Shown here one piece after another: positions 18,274 to 26,947 of a DNA stretch of 64,000 nucleotides. The stretch spans positions 7,130,001 to 7,194,000 of the forward strand of contig NZ_CP107918.1 in assembly GCF_036014195.1 (NCBI RefSeq), read 5' to 3'. Position 1 is the first letter of the stretch, and the number at the start of each line of letters is the position of its first letter. A program made the position numbers and the translations under genes. A model generated the notes under the pieces. That model worked only from the letters and a program-made list of their open reading frames with translations, was not told where the DNA came from and searched no databases. This stretch comes from Streptomyces sp. NBC_00442 (GTDB lineage: Bacteria > Actinomycetota > Actinomycetes > Streptomycetales > Streptomycetaceae).

Positions 18274-18555
18274 CGATTCCCCTCTGCCTGGACCCATGTG
18301 ACGATTCACCATACGGCGACGCGGTGATGGGCAGAAGCGTCCGAAGTCACCCGGGCGCGGCGCCGCGGTGACCGGACGACAGGGCGTGTGCCGGGCCGTC
18401 GCGACGGTGTCCCGCGCGCTTCCCGCATCGTCCCCGCATCATCCTTGCCGCGCCCGCGTGTACGCGGCCGGAGCAGCGGCGATAGGCGGATCGCTATGGC
18501 CGCGTTTCCCGGTCGCCTCTTGGACGCGGCGTCGCGCGCCTGTTCTGCTGGAGGC

Positions 18556-19542
18556 ATGCGAGACAACACGACACGCCTTGCTTCCCTGCGCCACGCCCGC
18601 ACCAAGGGCCCCGCGGTGCTGCTCGCCCTCATGGCGTTCACCACCACCGCCGCCTCGACCGCGCAGGCGGCCGAAGCCCGAGAAGCGGCGCCTGACCACA
18701 CCCGCTCGGTACAAGCGCCACATGGTGTGCCCGGCACACATGTGGCCGACGAACTACGGCAGTTGGAGGCGACCCAGCATGTGCGGATCGGCGCCTTCGC
18801 CCTGGACACCGGTACGGGGCGGACCGTCTCCTACCGGGGCGGCGAGAGCTTCCCCTCACTGTCCACGTTCAAGGCGTTGGTTTGCGCCGCGGTTCTCGAC
18901 CGGGCGCGGCACACGGAACCGGGGCTCATGGACAAGGTGGTCCACTGGACGAAGGCCGACGAGGTCGCCAACTCTCCCCTCACCAAGGGCAACGGGGAGA
19001 AGGGCATGACGGTCGCCGAGCTCTGCCGTGCGGCCATCACCCGGAGCGACAACACCGCGGGCAACCTGCTGCTCCACCAGGTCGGCGGTCCCGCGGGCCT
19101 GACCCGCTACTACCGTTCCCTCGGCGACCCGGTCTCCCGACTGGACCGCTGGGAACCGGAGTTGAACGACTGGCGGCCCGGCGAGCGACGGGACACCACC
19201 ACGCCCGCGGCGGTGGGACGGGACCTCGCCAAGACCTCCCTCGGCTGCGCTCTGGTGCCGCAGGACCGGGACCGCCTGAACACGTGGCTCCGCGCCACCT
19301 CCACGGGCGACGCCCGCATCCGCGCCGGTGTTCCCAAGGACTGGACCGTCGGCGACAAGACCGGTACCAGTGACGCCTACGGGTCCGCGAACGACATCGC
19401 GGTCGCCTGGCCCCGCTCCGGTCGTCCGGTGATCATCGCGATCTACACCAACCACACGACCGCCGACGCGGCCACGGACGACGCGGTGGTCAAGAACGCC
19501 GCGACGGCGCTGGTGGACGGGTTGGGACTGTCGGCCAGCTGA
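18556..19542 (+). CDS. Class A serine beta-lactamase
   Basis: A 328-residue secreted protein whose signal peptide ends near ASTAQA. All class A motifs are present: STFK (Ser near 103), SDN in TRSDNTAGN, the omega-loop Glu in RWEPELND and KTG in GDKTGTSD. It should hydrolyse penicillins outside the cell; chromosomal enzymes of this class are common in Streptomyces. The ATG at 18556 is chosen because it opens directly into the signal peptide, although GGAGG is only one base upstream; an ATG at 18496 is the alternative. No BlaR or other regulator is adjacent. Confidence 0.92.
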   Translation: MRDNTTRLASLRHARTKGPAVLLALMAFTTTAASTAQAAEAREAAPDHTRSVQAPHGVPGTHVADELRQLEATQHVRIGAFALDTGTGRTVSYRGGESFPSLSTFKALVCAAVLDRARHTEPGLMDKVVHWTKADEVANSPLTKGNGEKGMTVAELCRAAITRSDNTAGNLLLHQVGGPAGLTRYYRSLGDPVSRLDRWEPELNDWRPGERRDTTTPAAVGRDLAKTSLGCALVPQDRDRLNTWLRATSTGDARIRAGVPKDWTVGDKTGTSDAYGSANDIAVAWPRSGRPVIIAIYTNHTTADAATDDAVVKNAATALVDGLGLSAS

Positions 19543-19546
19543 CGGC

Positions 19547-20107
19547 TCAACCGCCGGGTGGGCGGTCCGCTTGGGCGGCGGCCTCCCACACGGCACGGGC
19601 CAGCACTGTGGGTGCGAGGGTGGCGTCCACCGTCAGGTCGCAGGAATGGCGCAGCGGCTCGACGTGCCGGGCGTGGGCGTCCCGACGGTGGTCGAGGTAG
19701 TTCCGGAGGAGCACGTCGAGGGGGAACCCCTCGCGCAGACATTTGCGCGCGATCTTGCGTGCCAGCCGGAGATCGGCCGGCAGATCGACGAACACATCGA
19801 GGCGGGCATGCCGCGTTCTAGGGGCTACGTGGTGGGCAAACATGCCGTCGACGACCACGTGGGTGGCGTCGCCCAGGGCAGTGCCGGTGTCGCGGCTCAG
19901 GCGGTCCATGTCCATCGAGCGGGGATCTCCCACGTCCAGGCGCGGGACTCCCATTGCGTCGCGGGTCCACACGCCTCGCTCCGGGGTGCGCACGTAGTAG
20001 TCGTCGCCGTGCAGGACCCGTACGGGCCCCTCGGGTGCTTCGGCCAGCAGCGCCGCGGCCAGCGTCGTCTTGCCGGCGCCCGCCCCGCCGGTCAACGTCA
20101 ACAGCAT
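19547..20107 (-). CDS. Uridine-kinase-like P-loop NTPase
   Basis: A 186-residue protein with Walker A GGAGAGKTT at the N-terminus and HGDDYYVR, VVVDGMFAHH and DLPADLRLARKIARKC later, the layout of small uridine/phosphoribulokinase-type kinases. It probably phosphorylates a nucleoside or similar small molecule. The ATG at 20107 follows GGGGGAA. The frame is open upstream through the divergent cupin gene, which argues against a longer start. It converges on the beta-lactamase gene with 4 bases between stops. Confidence 0.8.
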   Translation of the reverse strand: MLLTLTGGAGAGKTTLAAALLAEAPEGPVRVLHGDDYYVRTPERGVWTRDAMGVPRLDVGDPRSMDMDRLSRDTGTALGDATHVVVDGMFAHHVAPRTRHARLDVFVDLPADLRLARKIARKCLREGFPLDVLLRNYLDHRRDAHARHVEPLRHSCDLTVDATLAPTVLARAVWEAAAQADRPPGG

Positions 20108-20242
20108 CCGGTTCCCCCGTTCGCGGCGAGATCCGATGATCGCACGGTCCTGCGCGCTCCGGCGCGTCCTGGCGTGCCGCCGGCGCGCGGTTCTGCCATG
20201 GTCGGCCTGTACGTCGTCGCGCGCAGGAAGTGAGAGCAGGAC

Positions 20243-20572
20243 ATGGAGAAGTTTTCCCTGGAAGCCATCGCCCGAGCTCAGCTGAGGGCCGCCCGGGAGT
20301 CGGGAGCGGGGCGCAGCGCGTCCACCGTGATCGGCGGGCACGAACGCGTACTGCGTCAGACGGTCATCGCCCTGACCGCGGGGCACTCGCTGAGCGAACA
20401 CGCGCTCGGAGGTGAGGCGACGCTCCTGGTGTGGTCGGGCCGGGTCAGGCTCGCCTCGGGTACGGACACCTGGGAGGGGCGCGACGGCGACCTTCTGGCC
20501 GTGCCGGGCACGGCGCACACCGTGGAGGCGCTGGAGGACTCGGCGTTCGTACTGACCGTCGCCATGACATGA
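20243..20572 (+). CDS. Small cupin-domain protein
   Basis: A 109-residue single-cupin protein: LTAGHSLSEHA and GRVRLASG lead into DGDLLAVPGTAHTVEAL, matching cupin motifs with metal-binding His candidates. No enzymatic role can be assigned. The ATG at 20243 has a purine-rich GAGAGCAGGA upstream. Its stop codon lies inside an 18-bp tandem repeat that continues into the downstream spacer. Confidence 0.8.
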   Translation: MEKFSLEAIARAQLRAARESGAGRSASTVIGGHERVLRQTVIALTAGHSLSEHALGGEATLLVWSGRVRLASGTDTWEGRDGDLLAVPGTAHTVEALEDSAFVLTVAMT

Positions 20573-20656
20573 GACGGCCCCATGACATGAGACGGCCCCA
20601 TGTCGTGAGACGGCCCCATGACGTGTGACGGCCTCATGACGTGTATCGGCCCCTGA
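20563..20656 (+). repeat. 18-bp tandem repeat beginning in the cupin gene and including its stop
   Basis: The unit CATGACATGAGACGGCCC starts in the last codons of the cupin gene and occurs four times, the first two exact, then decays into a partial fifth. Each copy carries a TGA or a variant at the position of the gene's stop. The period of 18 keeps these stops in the same frame. Confidence 0.9.
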
Positions 20657-20738
20657 GGTGAGACGGTCCACTGTCGTCCGGCCGGGCCCGGCGTGAGCGA
20701 GTCCCTCGGCGGTGGGGGCGTGTGCTGTGCCCGAGCGG

Positions 20739-21295
20739 TCAGCGAGTGGCCGTCACGGACAGCTGGTAGTGGCGGTTGAGCTGACAGCCGAGGGCCTCGT
20801 AGCTGTTCACCTTGGTGGCGGGGCCGGTCTTCAGAAGCCGGTACTTGCACGCCTTCTTGATGTGGTTCCCCTGGATCCCGCCGGGAAGCCGATCTCCTGT
20901 GTTCCACAGGTAGGGCGACCTGCACCCGTTGACGCGGGCCGTCGCGTTCACGTCGATGCCGCCCGGGGCCTCGATCTCGTACATCCACCCCGTCCTCGTC
21001 GCACCGTAAGTGGCGAACTTCTGTGCCACCCACTGCGCACAACTAGTGCTGACGTGCGCGGTGTTCTGGCCGCCGCCCTTGACGATGTACTCGGCGAGCG
21101 GGGTGACTTCTCGCCCCGTGGGGTGAATCCGTCCTCGAAGAGCTGCCGCACGGTGTCACGGGTGTCGCCCCGCCGGAGTGTGTTGGTGTCGTCGCGCCAC
21201 TGCCAGTGCTCGGCCGTCGCGGCCTGCCGGATGGCCGGAGCGATCAGGAGCGCGGTGGTGGTGCGGTACCAGCCCGAGGAGCGGAACCGGCCCAC
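20739..21295 (-). pseudogene. Frameshifted ADP-ribosyltransferase (pierisin/Scabin-like)
   Basis: Two frames together give one domain. The first part has LRRGDTR and LFEDGFTPRG, the family start with the NAD-binding Arg. One base is missing near 21105-21113, and the next frame continues VTPLAEYIVKGGG, HVSTSCAQWVAQ (an STS motif), MYEIEAPGGIDVNAT and LPGGIQGNHIKKA. The order Arg, STS, then PGGI matches pierisin/Scabin-type ADP-ribosyltransferase toxins, but the expected catalytic Gln-x-Glu before PGGI is not recognisable (NTGD). No clear signal peptide or start precedes it; GTG 21295 is the best start. It is probably a decayed secreted toxin; a sequencing error could explain only the frameshift. 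Confidence 0.7.
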
Positions 21296-21477
21296 CGGCC
21301 CACCGGCCCGCAGGGACCCGTATCCGGCGACGAGGCCGTCGATGACGGCGCGTGCCGACCCGTCCCGCCGACGGGGGCGGCGACCGCCGGTGAGGTGACG
21401 GGAAATCAGTCATATCGGCCCGCCCCTTGCCCGACGTCGGCTGCGTCCTCTGCCCGATCCGTGGCACCGTCCCATGC

Positions 21478-21566
21478 CCAAGCGGCGACACGCCCCCTGC
21501 GCAGGCGATGCCCAGGCGGCGACACCGCCCCCTGCGCAGGCGATGCCCAGGCGGGGAGACCGTGCC
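21478..21566. repeat. 34-bp imperfect tandem repeat upstream of the phosphoesterase gene
   Basis: A unit of about 34 bases containing CCCCCTGCGCAGGCGATG occurs twice (about 21478-21510 and 21511-21545) with a partial third copy. It sits in the 364-base gap between the toxin relic and the metallophosphoesterase gene; I see no gene in that gap. Confidence 0.8.
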
Positions 21567-21659
21567 ATCCGGAGCGGCGTCAAAGCCCCTGCCCCAGGCG
21601 CGCGTTCGCCGTCGGCGTGACCGGCCGTGGGTCGTGGCGCGGTGGGGAAGGGTACGAGG

Positions 21660-22451
21660 ATGACCTTGGCGATAGCTCACCTCAGCGATCCGCACATCAC
21701 GGCAGGCGCACTGGCCGGGGGCCCGGCCGCATCGCTGAGCCGTGCGCTGGGCCGCGTCCTCGCACTCGACCCGCAACCGGACGCCGTGGTCATCACGGGT
21801 GATCTCGTCGACCGTGGCCGGATCGAGGAGTACGCGGTCCTGCGTGAAATCCTCTCCGGATTCCCCCTGCCGCTGCATCTGGTCGTCGGCAACCACGACG
21901 ACCCCGAAACGGTGCGGGCCGTGTTCGGCGGCACCACGTTCCTCGGCGGCGCTCAGGAAACGCACTACGCCGTGGAGCATCCCGAGTTCACTCTTGTCGT
22001 GGCCGACTCCCAAGTGCCCGGCTCGCCGGCCGGCCGCCTGGGTCCGGCTCAACTCGGCTGGCTGGACGCGGCACTTGCGCGCCGTCCGGACGTTCCCGCC
22101 CTCGTCTGTCTGCATCATCCGCCTCTCCCCGTCGGGATCCCGTTCCTGGACGCCATGGGACTGGCGGACGGTGCCGAACTGGCGGAGACGCTGCGGTCGC
22201 ATCCCCGCGTGGCACGTGTGCTCGCGGGCCACGTCCACCGCACTGTCACCGCGAGCTTCGCCGGTACCACCCTGGCCATCGCCCCCAGCGCGCACCTACA
22301 GAGCGGGCTCGCCATGAACGGCGGACTCCCCAACTATCTCGACGAGCCGACCTCGTTCCTCCTGCACCTGCGCGCGGGAGCCGAGTGGGTGACCCACGTC
22401 GTCGCCGTCAGTCACGCCGGTGCGCCGGTGGCTGCCTGGTCCGGGCCGTGA
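21660..22451 (+). CDS. Calcineurin-like metallophosphoesterase (CpdA-like cyclic-nucleotide phosphodiesterase)
   Basis: A 263-residue protein with the full set of metal-binding motifs: AHLSDPHI, VITGDLVDRG, VVGNHDDPE, CLHHPPLP and LAGHVHR. Length and order fit class III cyclic-nucleotide phosphodiesterases such as CpdA, so hydrolysis of cyclic nucleotides or related phosphodiesters in the cytoplasm is likely. The ATG at 21660 follows a GGGAAGG-rich stretch; an upstream in-frame ATG lacks support. It converges on the lipoprotein gene at 22497. Confidence 0.85.
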   Translation: MTLAIAHLSDPHITAGALAGGPAASLSRALGRVLALDPQPDAVVITGDLVDRGRIEEYAVLREILSGFPLPLHLVVGNHDDPETVRAVFGGTTFLGGAQETHYAVEHPEFTLVVADSQVPGSPAGRLGPAQLGWLDAALARRPDVPALVCLHHPPLPVGIPFLDAMGLADGAELAETLRSHPRVARVLAGHVHRTVTASFAGTTLAIAPSAHLQSGLAMNGGLPNYLDEPTSFLLHLRAGAEWVTHVVAVSHAGAPVAAWSGP

Positions 22452-22496
22452 CCGGCGACCGTTGCGCCACGAGGAGCCGCCATATGTGACGCACCG

Positions 22497-23576
22497 TCAG
22501 GAATTGAATCCAACATGCACGTGGTCGTGGTGGGTGTCGTCCGAGAAGAACTGGTTCACCGTGGCGCCTCCGGTGAGCCGCACGGGGCCGCCGACGTTGT
22601 ACGAGCCGGCCGCGGCCGCGGCCCGCATGAACGAGGTGATCAGCGTGCGAGAGGTCGCGGGGTCGACCACGGCGCGGCCGTCGATGCGCCACACGTCGAA
22701 GGCCCGGCCCAACGGGTGGTCACTGGGGCGGTCGGTGCCGAACACGTCCAGCGGGTGTCCTGAGCGTACGACACTGACCGACAGGCGGTAGGCACCGGCG
22801 AGTTGGAGCATGGCGCGCAGTACGCTCTCGTGCACCGCGCCGCTGCGGATGTCGGCGACGGAGGCGGGCGGAAGCTCGATCCGGGACTGTGCGAGGACCT
22901 CCCGCGCCGCGGGGGACAGCGGGCCGGCGGGGCCCGGCGCAGCGGGGTGCAGCGTGGTGACGCGCCAGCCGTCCGATGTGCGATCGAGCCGCACATCGAC
23001 TGTCGTGCCGCCGGACTTCACCCTGGTGCCCTCAAGGGTCGGTTGGTCGCAGACGACCAGAACGCTGGCCGTGTCGGACAGGATCCCGCCGTACTGGGCG
23101 TCGATGACGCGGACGACCGCCGCATCCGCGGAAGGCCTCAACGATCCCGTTTCACGGGCGAGTCGAGAGGCGGATTCTTCGGGGATGCCCAGCGTGGCGG
23201 CCCGGCCGGCCGCCGCGTCCTGACCACCCTGCCCGACCGGCCATGTGCCGAGCGCCTCCACGAGCCTGACGGCGGCGACCTTCGCCGCGGGATCGATCTC
23301 GCCGGGGCCGGGCCGCCACGCCACGGCATGGGGCAGTTCGGAAGGGGAGCTCGCGGAAGCCGGGGGTGTGGACGGCCCGGCGGTGGGTGATGTGGTGCCG
23401 GGAACCATGGTGGCAGACGGGGAGCGGGCCGTCGTGGGTCTGGCGGTGGGCGATGCCGTGTGCGGCCCGCCCGAGCAGCCGGTGGCGCTCAGGCACCAGG
23501 CCGCCGTGCCCAGCAGGACCGAACGGCGGGCGACATCTCCGGCCAGGGGCCCGGAAGGCGGGGGAGGCAGGACCAT
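22497..23576 (-). CDS. Tat-type lipoprotein with a C-terminal M15-peptidase-like domain
   Basis: A 359-residue exported protein. The N-terminus has a twin-arginine stretch (ARRSVLLGTAAW) ending LSATGC, a plausible lipobox. A Thr/Pro/Ser-rich linker and a middle region of unknown function follow. The C-terminus has SDHPLGRAFDVW and DDTHHDHVHVGF, a His...Asp...HxH arrangement like zinc D-Ala-D-Ala peptidases of the M15/VanY fold. It may act on peptidoglycan outside the membrane, but catalytic competence is inferred from motifs only. The ATG at 23576 has AAGGAG 6 bases upstream. Confidence 0.72.
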   Translation of the reverse strand: MVLPPPPSGPLAGDVARRSVLLGTAAWCLSATGCSGGPHTASPTARPTTARSPSATMVPGTTSPTAGPSTPPASASSPSELPHAVAWRPGPGEIDPAAKVAAVRLVEALGTWPVGQGGQDAAAGRAATLGIPEESASRLARETGSLRPSADAAVVRVIDAQYGGILSDTASVLVVCDQPTLEGTRVKSGGTTVDVRLDRTSDGWRVTTLHPAAPGPAGPLSPAAREVLAQSRIELPPASVADIRSGAVHESVLRAMLQLAGAYRLSVSVVRSGHPLDVFGTDRPSDHPLGRAFDVWRIDGRAVVDPATSRTLITSFMRAAAAAGSYNVGGPVRLTGGATVNQFFSDDTHHDHVHVGFNS

Positions 23577-23727
23577 GACCGGCTCCTTGGGCGGGCGGCG
23601 GACGCAGTGCCGTCAGTATCCGCCCCACGAGCCGGACGTCGGCGCACCTCGCCGGGCGGCCGCCGGAATTCGATCGACGACGGGTCATGATGGGGGCCGT
23701 AGTGCGGATCGGAACATGAGGAGCGCC

Positions 23728-24066
23728 ATGGCCCGCAGGGTTCACCAGCCACGGGAGAACGAAGAATTCGCTTTCATCCTCGCGATGGCCGAAAGCCCGG
23801 TGCTCGCCTACTTCTACGGGACGTGGCCCAAGGCCGTCGAGGCGTGCAAAGCGATGAGCGCCGTCGTGGATGACGCCGCCGAGGCCTACGCCGAGCGCCT
23901 GACGGTGGTCAAGGTCGACATGACCCGCTGCCCCGAACCCGTACGGCGTTACGGTGTCACCGGCGCGCCCACCGTCGTCCTGATCAAGGAGGGGGAAGCG
24001 GCGGCCACCGGCACCGGCCCCATGGACCGGGCGACGCTGACGCGATTCCTGGACGCCGTCATCTGA
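23728..24066 (+). CDS. Thioredoxin-fold protein lacking the CxxC motif
   Basis: A 112-residue protein with thioredoxin architecture: VLAYFYGTW, VVKVDMTRCPEPVRRYGV, then the cis-proline loop GAPTVVLIKEG. At the active site the usual WCGPCKAM is replaced by WPKAVEACKAM, so the nucleophilic first Cys is lost and only the second is kept. A dithiol oxidoreductase mechanism is therefore unlikely. The ATG at 23728 follows GAGGAG; ATG 23716 is also possible. It is divergent from the lipoprotein gene. Confidence 0.78.
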   Translation: MARRVHQPRENEEFAFILAMAESPVLAYFYGTWPKAVEACKAMSAVVDDAAEAYAERLTVVKVDMTRCPEPVRRYGVTGAPTVVLIKEGEAAATGTGPMDRATLTRFLDAVI

Positions 24067-24104
24067 GCGCGCCGTCGGCCTGTGATCCGCCGGAAACCCT
24101 TGGG

Positions 24105-25415
24105 TCAGCGACTGGAGGGCGAAGAGGGCGAAGGGGGCGAAGAGGGCGGAGTTGGAGGGGCTGGGGGAGCCGGAGGAGCGGGCGGACCGAGCCGCTCGAT
24201 CGCCACCATCGCGGCGTCGTCGCCCAGAGACCGGGCGGGAGTGTGGGCGAGCAGGTCGTCCCGCAGGTGGCTCAGCAGGGCGCGGGGCCCGGTGCCGCGC
24301 CAGGCGGCGGCACGCTCCGCCAGCGGGTAGAAGTCGCCGCTCGCGTCGCGGGCTTCCAGCACGCCGTCGGTGTAGAGCAGCAGGATGTCACCGGACTCGA
24401 ACGGGAAGGTCTCGGCGATAAGTTGGGACGGGGCGAGGCTCAACAGACCCAGCGGCGGTGCCGGCTGGGTCACCTCCAGGGGGACGACGCGGTTGCCGCG
24501 CAGGAGCAGCGGTGGTGGATGGCCGCAGTTGACGAGCCGCAGTGTTCCACCGGTGTCGGGAATGTCGAGCAGGGCCGCCGTGATGAACGCCTCGCTGTGG
24601 TCGCCGGCGCCAGGCCCGACGGACCCGCCCTCCCCATCGGCGCCGACATGGGTGTCGAACCCATCCTCGCCCCGGTTGTGGGTGTCGAACCCATCCTCGC
24701 CTTCGGAGCTCACCGCGTGTTCCTGGGCGCCGTCCAGGTCGGGGGCCACCGCACGTTCGAGGTAGGCGGCAAGTGACGGCAGGTCGGCCTCCTGATGGGC
24801 CGCGGCACGGAAGGCGCCCAGCACGAGAGCCGCGTCCCCGACCGCTTCCAGCCCCTTCCCCCGTACGTCGCCGATGATGAGCCGGGTGCTGAGGGCGGTG
24901 CGGGCCGCCGCGTACAGGTCGCCGCCGATCCGTGCCTCGGCGGCCGCGGCCAGGTAGACGCTCGCCACACGCAGTGGCCCCAGTCGCTCGCGCAACGGCC
25001 GCAGCACGACCAGCTGCGCCGCCTCGGCGACGGAACGCAGCTGCACCAGCTCCTTCTCGTGCACTTCGCGCAGATGGGCGAAGACGGTCACGAACACCGA
25101 GATGAGGAGCAGCGTGATGATCTGGAAGGTGTGGTTGAGGTCGCTGACGCTGCCGCGCACCATCGCGACGATCACTTGGGCCAGCACGGCGACGGCACCG
25201 ATGAGCGCGGTGGTGCGCGGCCCCGCGAACGATGCCGCCACGGCGGGGGCCGCGGCCAGGAACGGGCCGAGATGCACATCGGGCGGTGCCAGGAGGTCCA
25301 CCACGGTGACGAGTGCGATCATCGCGAAGGGAACCGCGGGCAGCGCGTGCCGTGGCGCCAGGGAGCGAGGGCGGGCGGCGCGCGGTGCCTGGAGATCCAT
25401 CAGTCCTGCATACAC
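24105..25415 (-). CDS. Membrane-anchored PP2C/SpoIIE-type serine phosphatase
   Basis: A 436-residue protein with about four N-terminal membrane segments, a short helical linker and a C-terminal PP2C domain. Signatures are EARIGGDLYAAART, LIIGDVRGKGLEA, ITAALLDIP, VNCGHPPPLLL and DILLLYTDGVLEARD. It likely dephosphorylates anti-sigma-factor antagonists, as RsbU-like proteins do. A duplicated GEDGFDTH segment with Gly-rich flank is inserted mid-domain, and the C-terminus is a Pro/Ser-rich tail. The start is uncertain: ATG 25415 or ATG 25400. No partner switch genes are adjacent. Confidence 0.88.
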   Translation of the reverse strand: MYAGLMDLQAPRAARPRSLAPRHALPAVPFAMIALVTVVDLLAPPDVHLGPFLAAAPAVAASFAGPRTTALIGAVAVLAQVIVAMVRGSVSDLNHTFQIITLLLISVFVTVFAHLREVHEKELVQLRSVAEAAQLVVLRPLRERLGPLRVASVYLAAAAEARIGGDLYAAARTALSTRLIIGDVRGKGLEAVGDAALVLGAFRAAAHQEADLPSLAAYLERAVAPDLDGAQEHAVSSEGEDGFDTHNRGEDGFDTHVGADGEGGSVGPGAGDHSEAFITAALLDIPDTGGTLRLVNCGHPPPLLLRGNRVVPLEVTQPAPPLGLLSLAPSQLIAETFPFESGDILLLYTDGVLEARDASGDFYPLAERAAAWRGTGPRALLSHLRDDLLAHTPARSLGDDAAMVAIERLGPPAPPAPPAPPTPPSSPPSPSSPSSR

Positions 25416-25514
25416 CGGACCGTGCTCCCCGCGCCGCTGGCGTGGCCGAACGGGTCATGACCAGCGCGCGGGCGTGGCGCCCCGGCGAGGGCGCGACCGA
25501 CGAGACGAGGAAGA

Positions 25515-26462
25515 GTGCAATCGATGGACAGGGACGAGAGCGTGGACGGACGTATGAATGAGGACATGGGCACGGGCGCGAGCGCGAACACGGGCGAGGA
25601 CGCGGGCGCGGGCGACGGCCTGGACGGCGGGGCCGGCCTGGACAGGGGAGCCGGCTCCCTCGATGCGCGGTGGGTGGCCGAGCCGGCGATCCACTGCGCC
25701 GCGGTGCTGACGGAGACCACTCGCTTCGTGACGGCCGTCGAGGGGGCCGACCTCGCGACGCCGGTACCGAGCTGCCCCGGCTGGACCCTCGTCGATCTGA
25801 TCCGGCACACCGGAAGCGTGCAGCGGATGTTCTCCGGCCTGCTGCGCGGCCGCGTCCAGGAACGACCCCTCACCCGCGACACGGAACTCGATCTGCCGAC
25901 GAGTGACCACGCATATCCCGCCTGGCTGCGCGCCAGTTCCCACGTGGCGGCCGATGTGTTCGCCGACACCACTCTGGACGCCCCGATGTGGGTGTGGGGC
26001 GCCGATCCGCATGCCCGGTTCTGGGTGCGGCGCATGCTCTTCGAGACGCTGGTGCACCGCGTGGACGCGGAACTCGCCCTGGGCTCAACGCCGTTGATCG
26101 ACCCGGCCCTCGCGGCCGACGGGGTGGACGAGTTCTTGGTCAACCTGCCCTTCGCCGCGTCGTTCGCGCCCAGGACCAGCCACCTGCGCGGCACGGGCGA
26201 GGGCATTCGCTTCCGCTGCACCGACCGGGCGGGGGACTGGCTGGTGCGTCTGCGCCCCGACGGCTTCGGACTGGACCCGATTCCGGCCGACGCGGCGGGC
26301 GTCCCCCTCGCCGACACCGCTCTCGCCGACGCCACCGTCGAAGGGGCCGCCGCCGACCTGCTGCTGTTCCTGTACGGGCGCCTGGACCTCACGACGCGGG
26401 CCCTCACATCGTCCGGGGACGAGGCCCTGCTCAGGCACTGGGTGGCGAATTCCGCGTTCTGA
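25515..26462 (+). CDS. Maleylpyruvate isomerase-family, mycothiol-dependent enzyme
   Basis: A 315-residue protein. After a Gly/Asp-rich N-terminal tail (about 50 residues) comes a DinB/MDMPI domain: VPSCPGWTLVDLIRHTGSV, WVWGADPHARFWVRRMLFE and LVHRVDAELALG. The His of IRHTG with the Glu and His of FETLVHR form the usual metal site. Family members use mycothiol or detoxify electrophiles in actinobacteria. The start is either GTG 25515 or ATG 25524, both after GAGGAAGA. It is divergent from the PP2C gene. Confidence 0.85.
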   Translation: MQSMDRDESVDGRMNEDMGTGASANTGEDAGAGDGLDGGAGLDRGAGSLDARWVAEPAIHCAAVLTETTRFVTAVEGADLATPVPSCPGWTLVDLIRHTGSVQRMFSGLLRGRVQERPLTRDTELDLPTSDHAYPAWLRASSHVAADVFADTTLDAPMWVWGADPHARFWVRRMLFETLVHRVDAELALGSTPLIDPALAADGVDEFLVNLPFAASFAPRTSHLRGTGEGIRFRCTDRAGDWLVRLRPDGFGLDPIPADAAGVPLADTALADATVEGAAADLLLFLYGRLDLTTRALTSSGDEALLRHWVANSAF

Positions 26463-26610
26463 CGACGGCCGGAGGGCGGCGGTCGGAGGGTGACGGGCGA
26501 ACGGCCGTGTGTGCTCGGCCCCAACAGGGCGAACGAGTGGCTTCCGGCGGTTTCCCGACACCACCCGCACGTCCCCAGGGTCAGGTCGTGTTCTCGCGAA
26601 CCAAAGCCGC

Positions 26611-26778
26611 CTAGTTGTGTCCGAACTTCCGCGGGTGCTTGTGCGCGACCTCGGGCGTCGGGAGCGATCGCTCCGGTGTGCCGGGGGTCTTCGGCTGCTC
26701 GCTGGTCTCGGGGGTGGCGCTGCGATCGTGGCCGCCGGTGCGCGCTCCCCGGTTCTGGCGGGTCTGCTTCTTGCTCAT
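26611..26778 (-). CDS. Small basic conserved protein (55 residues), function unknown
   Basis: The ATG at 26778 has AGGGGG 8 bases upstream. The product begins MSKKQTRQNRGARTGG, is rich in Lys, Arg, Pro and Thr, has no hydrophobic segment and ends HKHPRKFGHN. Codon use is GC-rich at third positions like its neighbours. Small disordered proteins of this sort are common in streptomycetes; no function can be inferred. Confidence 0.6.
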   Translation of the reverse strand: MSKKQTRQNRGARTGGHDRSATPETSEQPKTPGTPERSLPTPEVAHKHPRKFGHN

Positions 26779-26947
26779 GGTGGTCGCCCCCTGATGGGCA
26801 CGTCGGGATTGAGCCACCTCCACGCTTCCACGCGTCCCGGTAGATCGCATGTCGGGCGGGGGCAGGCGCGCGGGGTGCGGGCCTCGGGCGTGGGAGTCGG
26901 GTGTGCGTACGACGTCCCTCGCCGTGCCCGCCCGGACGGTCACCCGC

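Noticed and set aside
20563..20656. Short repeats as a CRISPR array
   Set aside because: Units are tandem without unique spacers and no cas genes are present; the same holds for the other repeat arrays.
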